Shown piece after piece: positions 63,609-64,000 of a stretch of 64,000 bases of DNA. Under the pieces are notes generated by a model. That model was given only the letters and a program-made list of their open reading frames with translations. It did no database searches and had not been told where the DNA came from. A program made the translations under genes and the position numbers. The first letter of the stretch is position 1. Every line of letters starts with the position of its first letter. This stretch comes from Nostoc sp. UHCC 0870 (GTDB lineage Bacteria > Cyanobacteriota > Cyanobacteriia > Cyanobacteriales > Nostocaceae). Location of the stretch: positions 1,070,501 through 1,134,500 of the forward strand of contig NZ_CP091913.1 of NCBI RefSeq assembly GCF_022063185.1, read 5' to 3'.

Positions 63609-64000
63609 TTAAAGAGGCTGCTGTATAAGCATCATAGCCATCACCCCCTGCTGATAAAATGCCTGCTTATTGCGAACGGCAGCCATCATTTCCAAGACCA
63701 ATTCCTGACACCCATTCAGAGAGATTATCCAATTGTATCCGTATAAACCTATCCAAAAGGCACTATGTCTTTTTCTATTTCTTTTCAGCTCACTTGGACG
63801 ACAAACATAAGATTGTTGTCTAGAAAATTGAGTTTTCTGACCTTGTAACCATGCAGAAGTCATTGCTATAGCAATCAATAAAATCAGGCGGATAAGCCTA
63901 TCAGGAGAAGCTTGAGAACCCTCTAAATTATAGCCACCAGTTTTACAATCTTTAAACATAGCCTCAATCCCAAAACGTTGACCATATATTTTGACAGCAG
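63609..64000 (-). CDS. IS4-family transposase, C-terminal part (runs off the window)
   Basis: The visible C-terminal about 130 residues match IS4-type transposases. The diagnostic Y-x2-R-x3-E-x6-K motif is exact in IYGQRFGIEAMFKDCKTGGY. The Glu is the last residue of the DDE triad. Downstream, LIRLILLIAIAMTSAWLQGQ and KRHSAFWIGLYGYNW follow the usual pattern, ending LIQQPL at 63609. The N-terminal part and other end lie right of base 64000. The insertion appears to have disrupted the AbfB-domain gene. Confidence 0.9.
   Translation of the reverse strand, partial: AVKIYGQRFGIEAMFKDCKTGGYNLEGSQASPDRLIRLILLIAIAMTSAWLQGQKTQFSRQQSYVCRPSELKRNRKRHSAFWIGLYGYNWIISLNGCQELVLEMMAAVRNKQAFYQQGVMAMMLIQQPL

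Overview
The window looks like a chromosomal segment of a filamentous, heterocyst-type cyanobacterium (Nostoc/Anabaena/Trichormus group). The evidence is a high density of GCGATCGC (HIP1) octamers, many heptamer-type short tandem repeats between genes, a 662-residue PrcA-type calcium-dependent protease, a 78-residue cyanobacterial RNA polymerase omega subunit, and cyanobacteria-restricted families such as the DUF1818 protein. Coding density is moderate, genes lie on both strands, and there are few operons. No CRISPR array, rRNA or prophage is visible; one tRNA (Pro, GGG anticodon) is present. The assignment rests on recognition, not on a search.

Layout. 0-5 kb: 5' part of aspartate kinase, a Uma2 nuclease, and prcA divergent from a small protein resembling the PrcA propeptide. 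4.4-6.3 kb: a MITE-like element and a TnpB insertion unit. 6.4-18.7 kb: a DUF2256 zinc-ribbon protein, isoaspartyl peptidase, glmU, an HD-GYP response regulator, an MnmC-type methyltransferase, a sulfurtransferase, a divergent beta-barrel/FecR pair and a large membrane protein. 19.5-22.7 kb: succinyl-CoA-synthetase-like genes lacking key catalytic residues, and an aspartoacylase. 23-34 kb: LysR regulator, oligopeptidase B, hemE, an epimerase, miaB, arsC, a second Uma2 gene, an acyltransferase. 34-37 kb: rpoZ, small conserved genes, tRNA-Pro, pgsA. 37-46.5 kb: a five-module RTX protein, a PEP-CTERM protein, an MFS transporter, aspA and a DUF362 protein. 47-56.5 kb: ppa, panD, an MBL-fold protein without its metal motif, a small Cys-tailed protein, a histidine kinase, a solute-binding lipoprotein, an MFS transporter and accD. 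57-64 kb: pilD, leuB, a PIN-domain gene broken by a 56-bp palindromic insert, two tandem MscS channels, and an AbfB-domain fragment abutting an IS4 transposase.

How the genes relate. Most are unlinked housekeeping functions (cell-wall precursor, haem, leucine, pantothenate, fatty-acid and phospholipid synthesis, tRNA modification). Lysine/threonine entry (aspartate kinase), aspA, panD and the aspartoacylase all touch aspartate but are not clustered. The most interesting features are degenerate or rearranged family members: the solo propeptide-like protein next to PrcA, the SucC/SucD-like pair, the MBL protein without a metal site, the histidine kinase without a clear G-box, and the split PIN gene. 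Two intergenic regions (about 46.6 and 50.2 kb) look like structured small RNAs or terminator/attenuator elements. Small repeats (heptamer arrays, hairpin repeats, nested dispersed repeats) are abundant and have altered apparent gene starts in several places.
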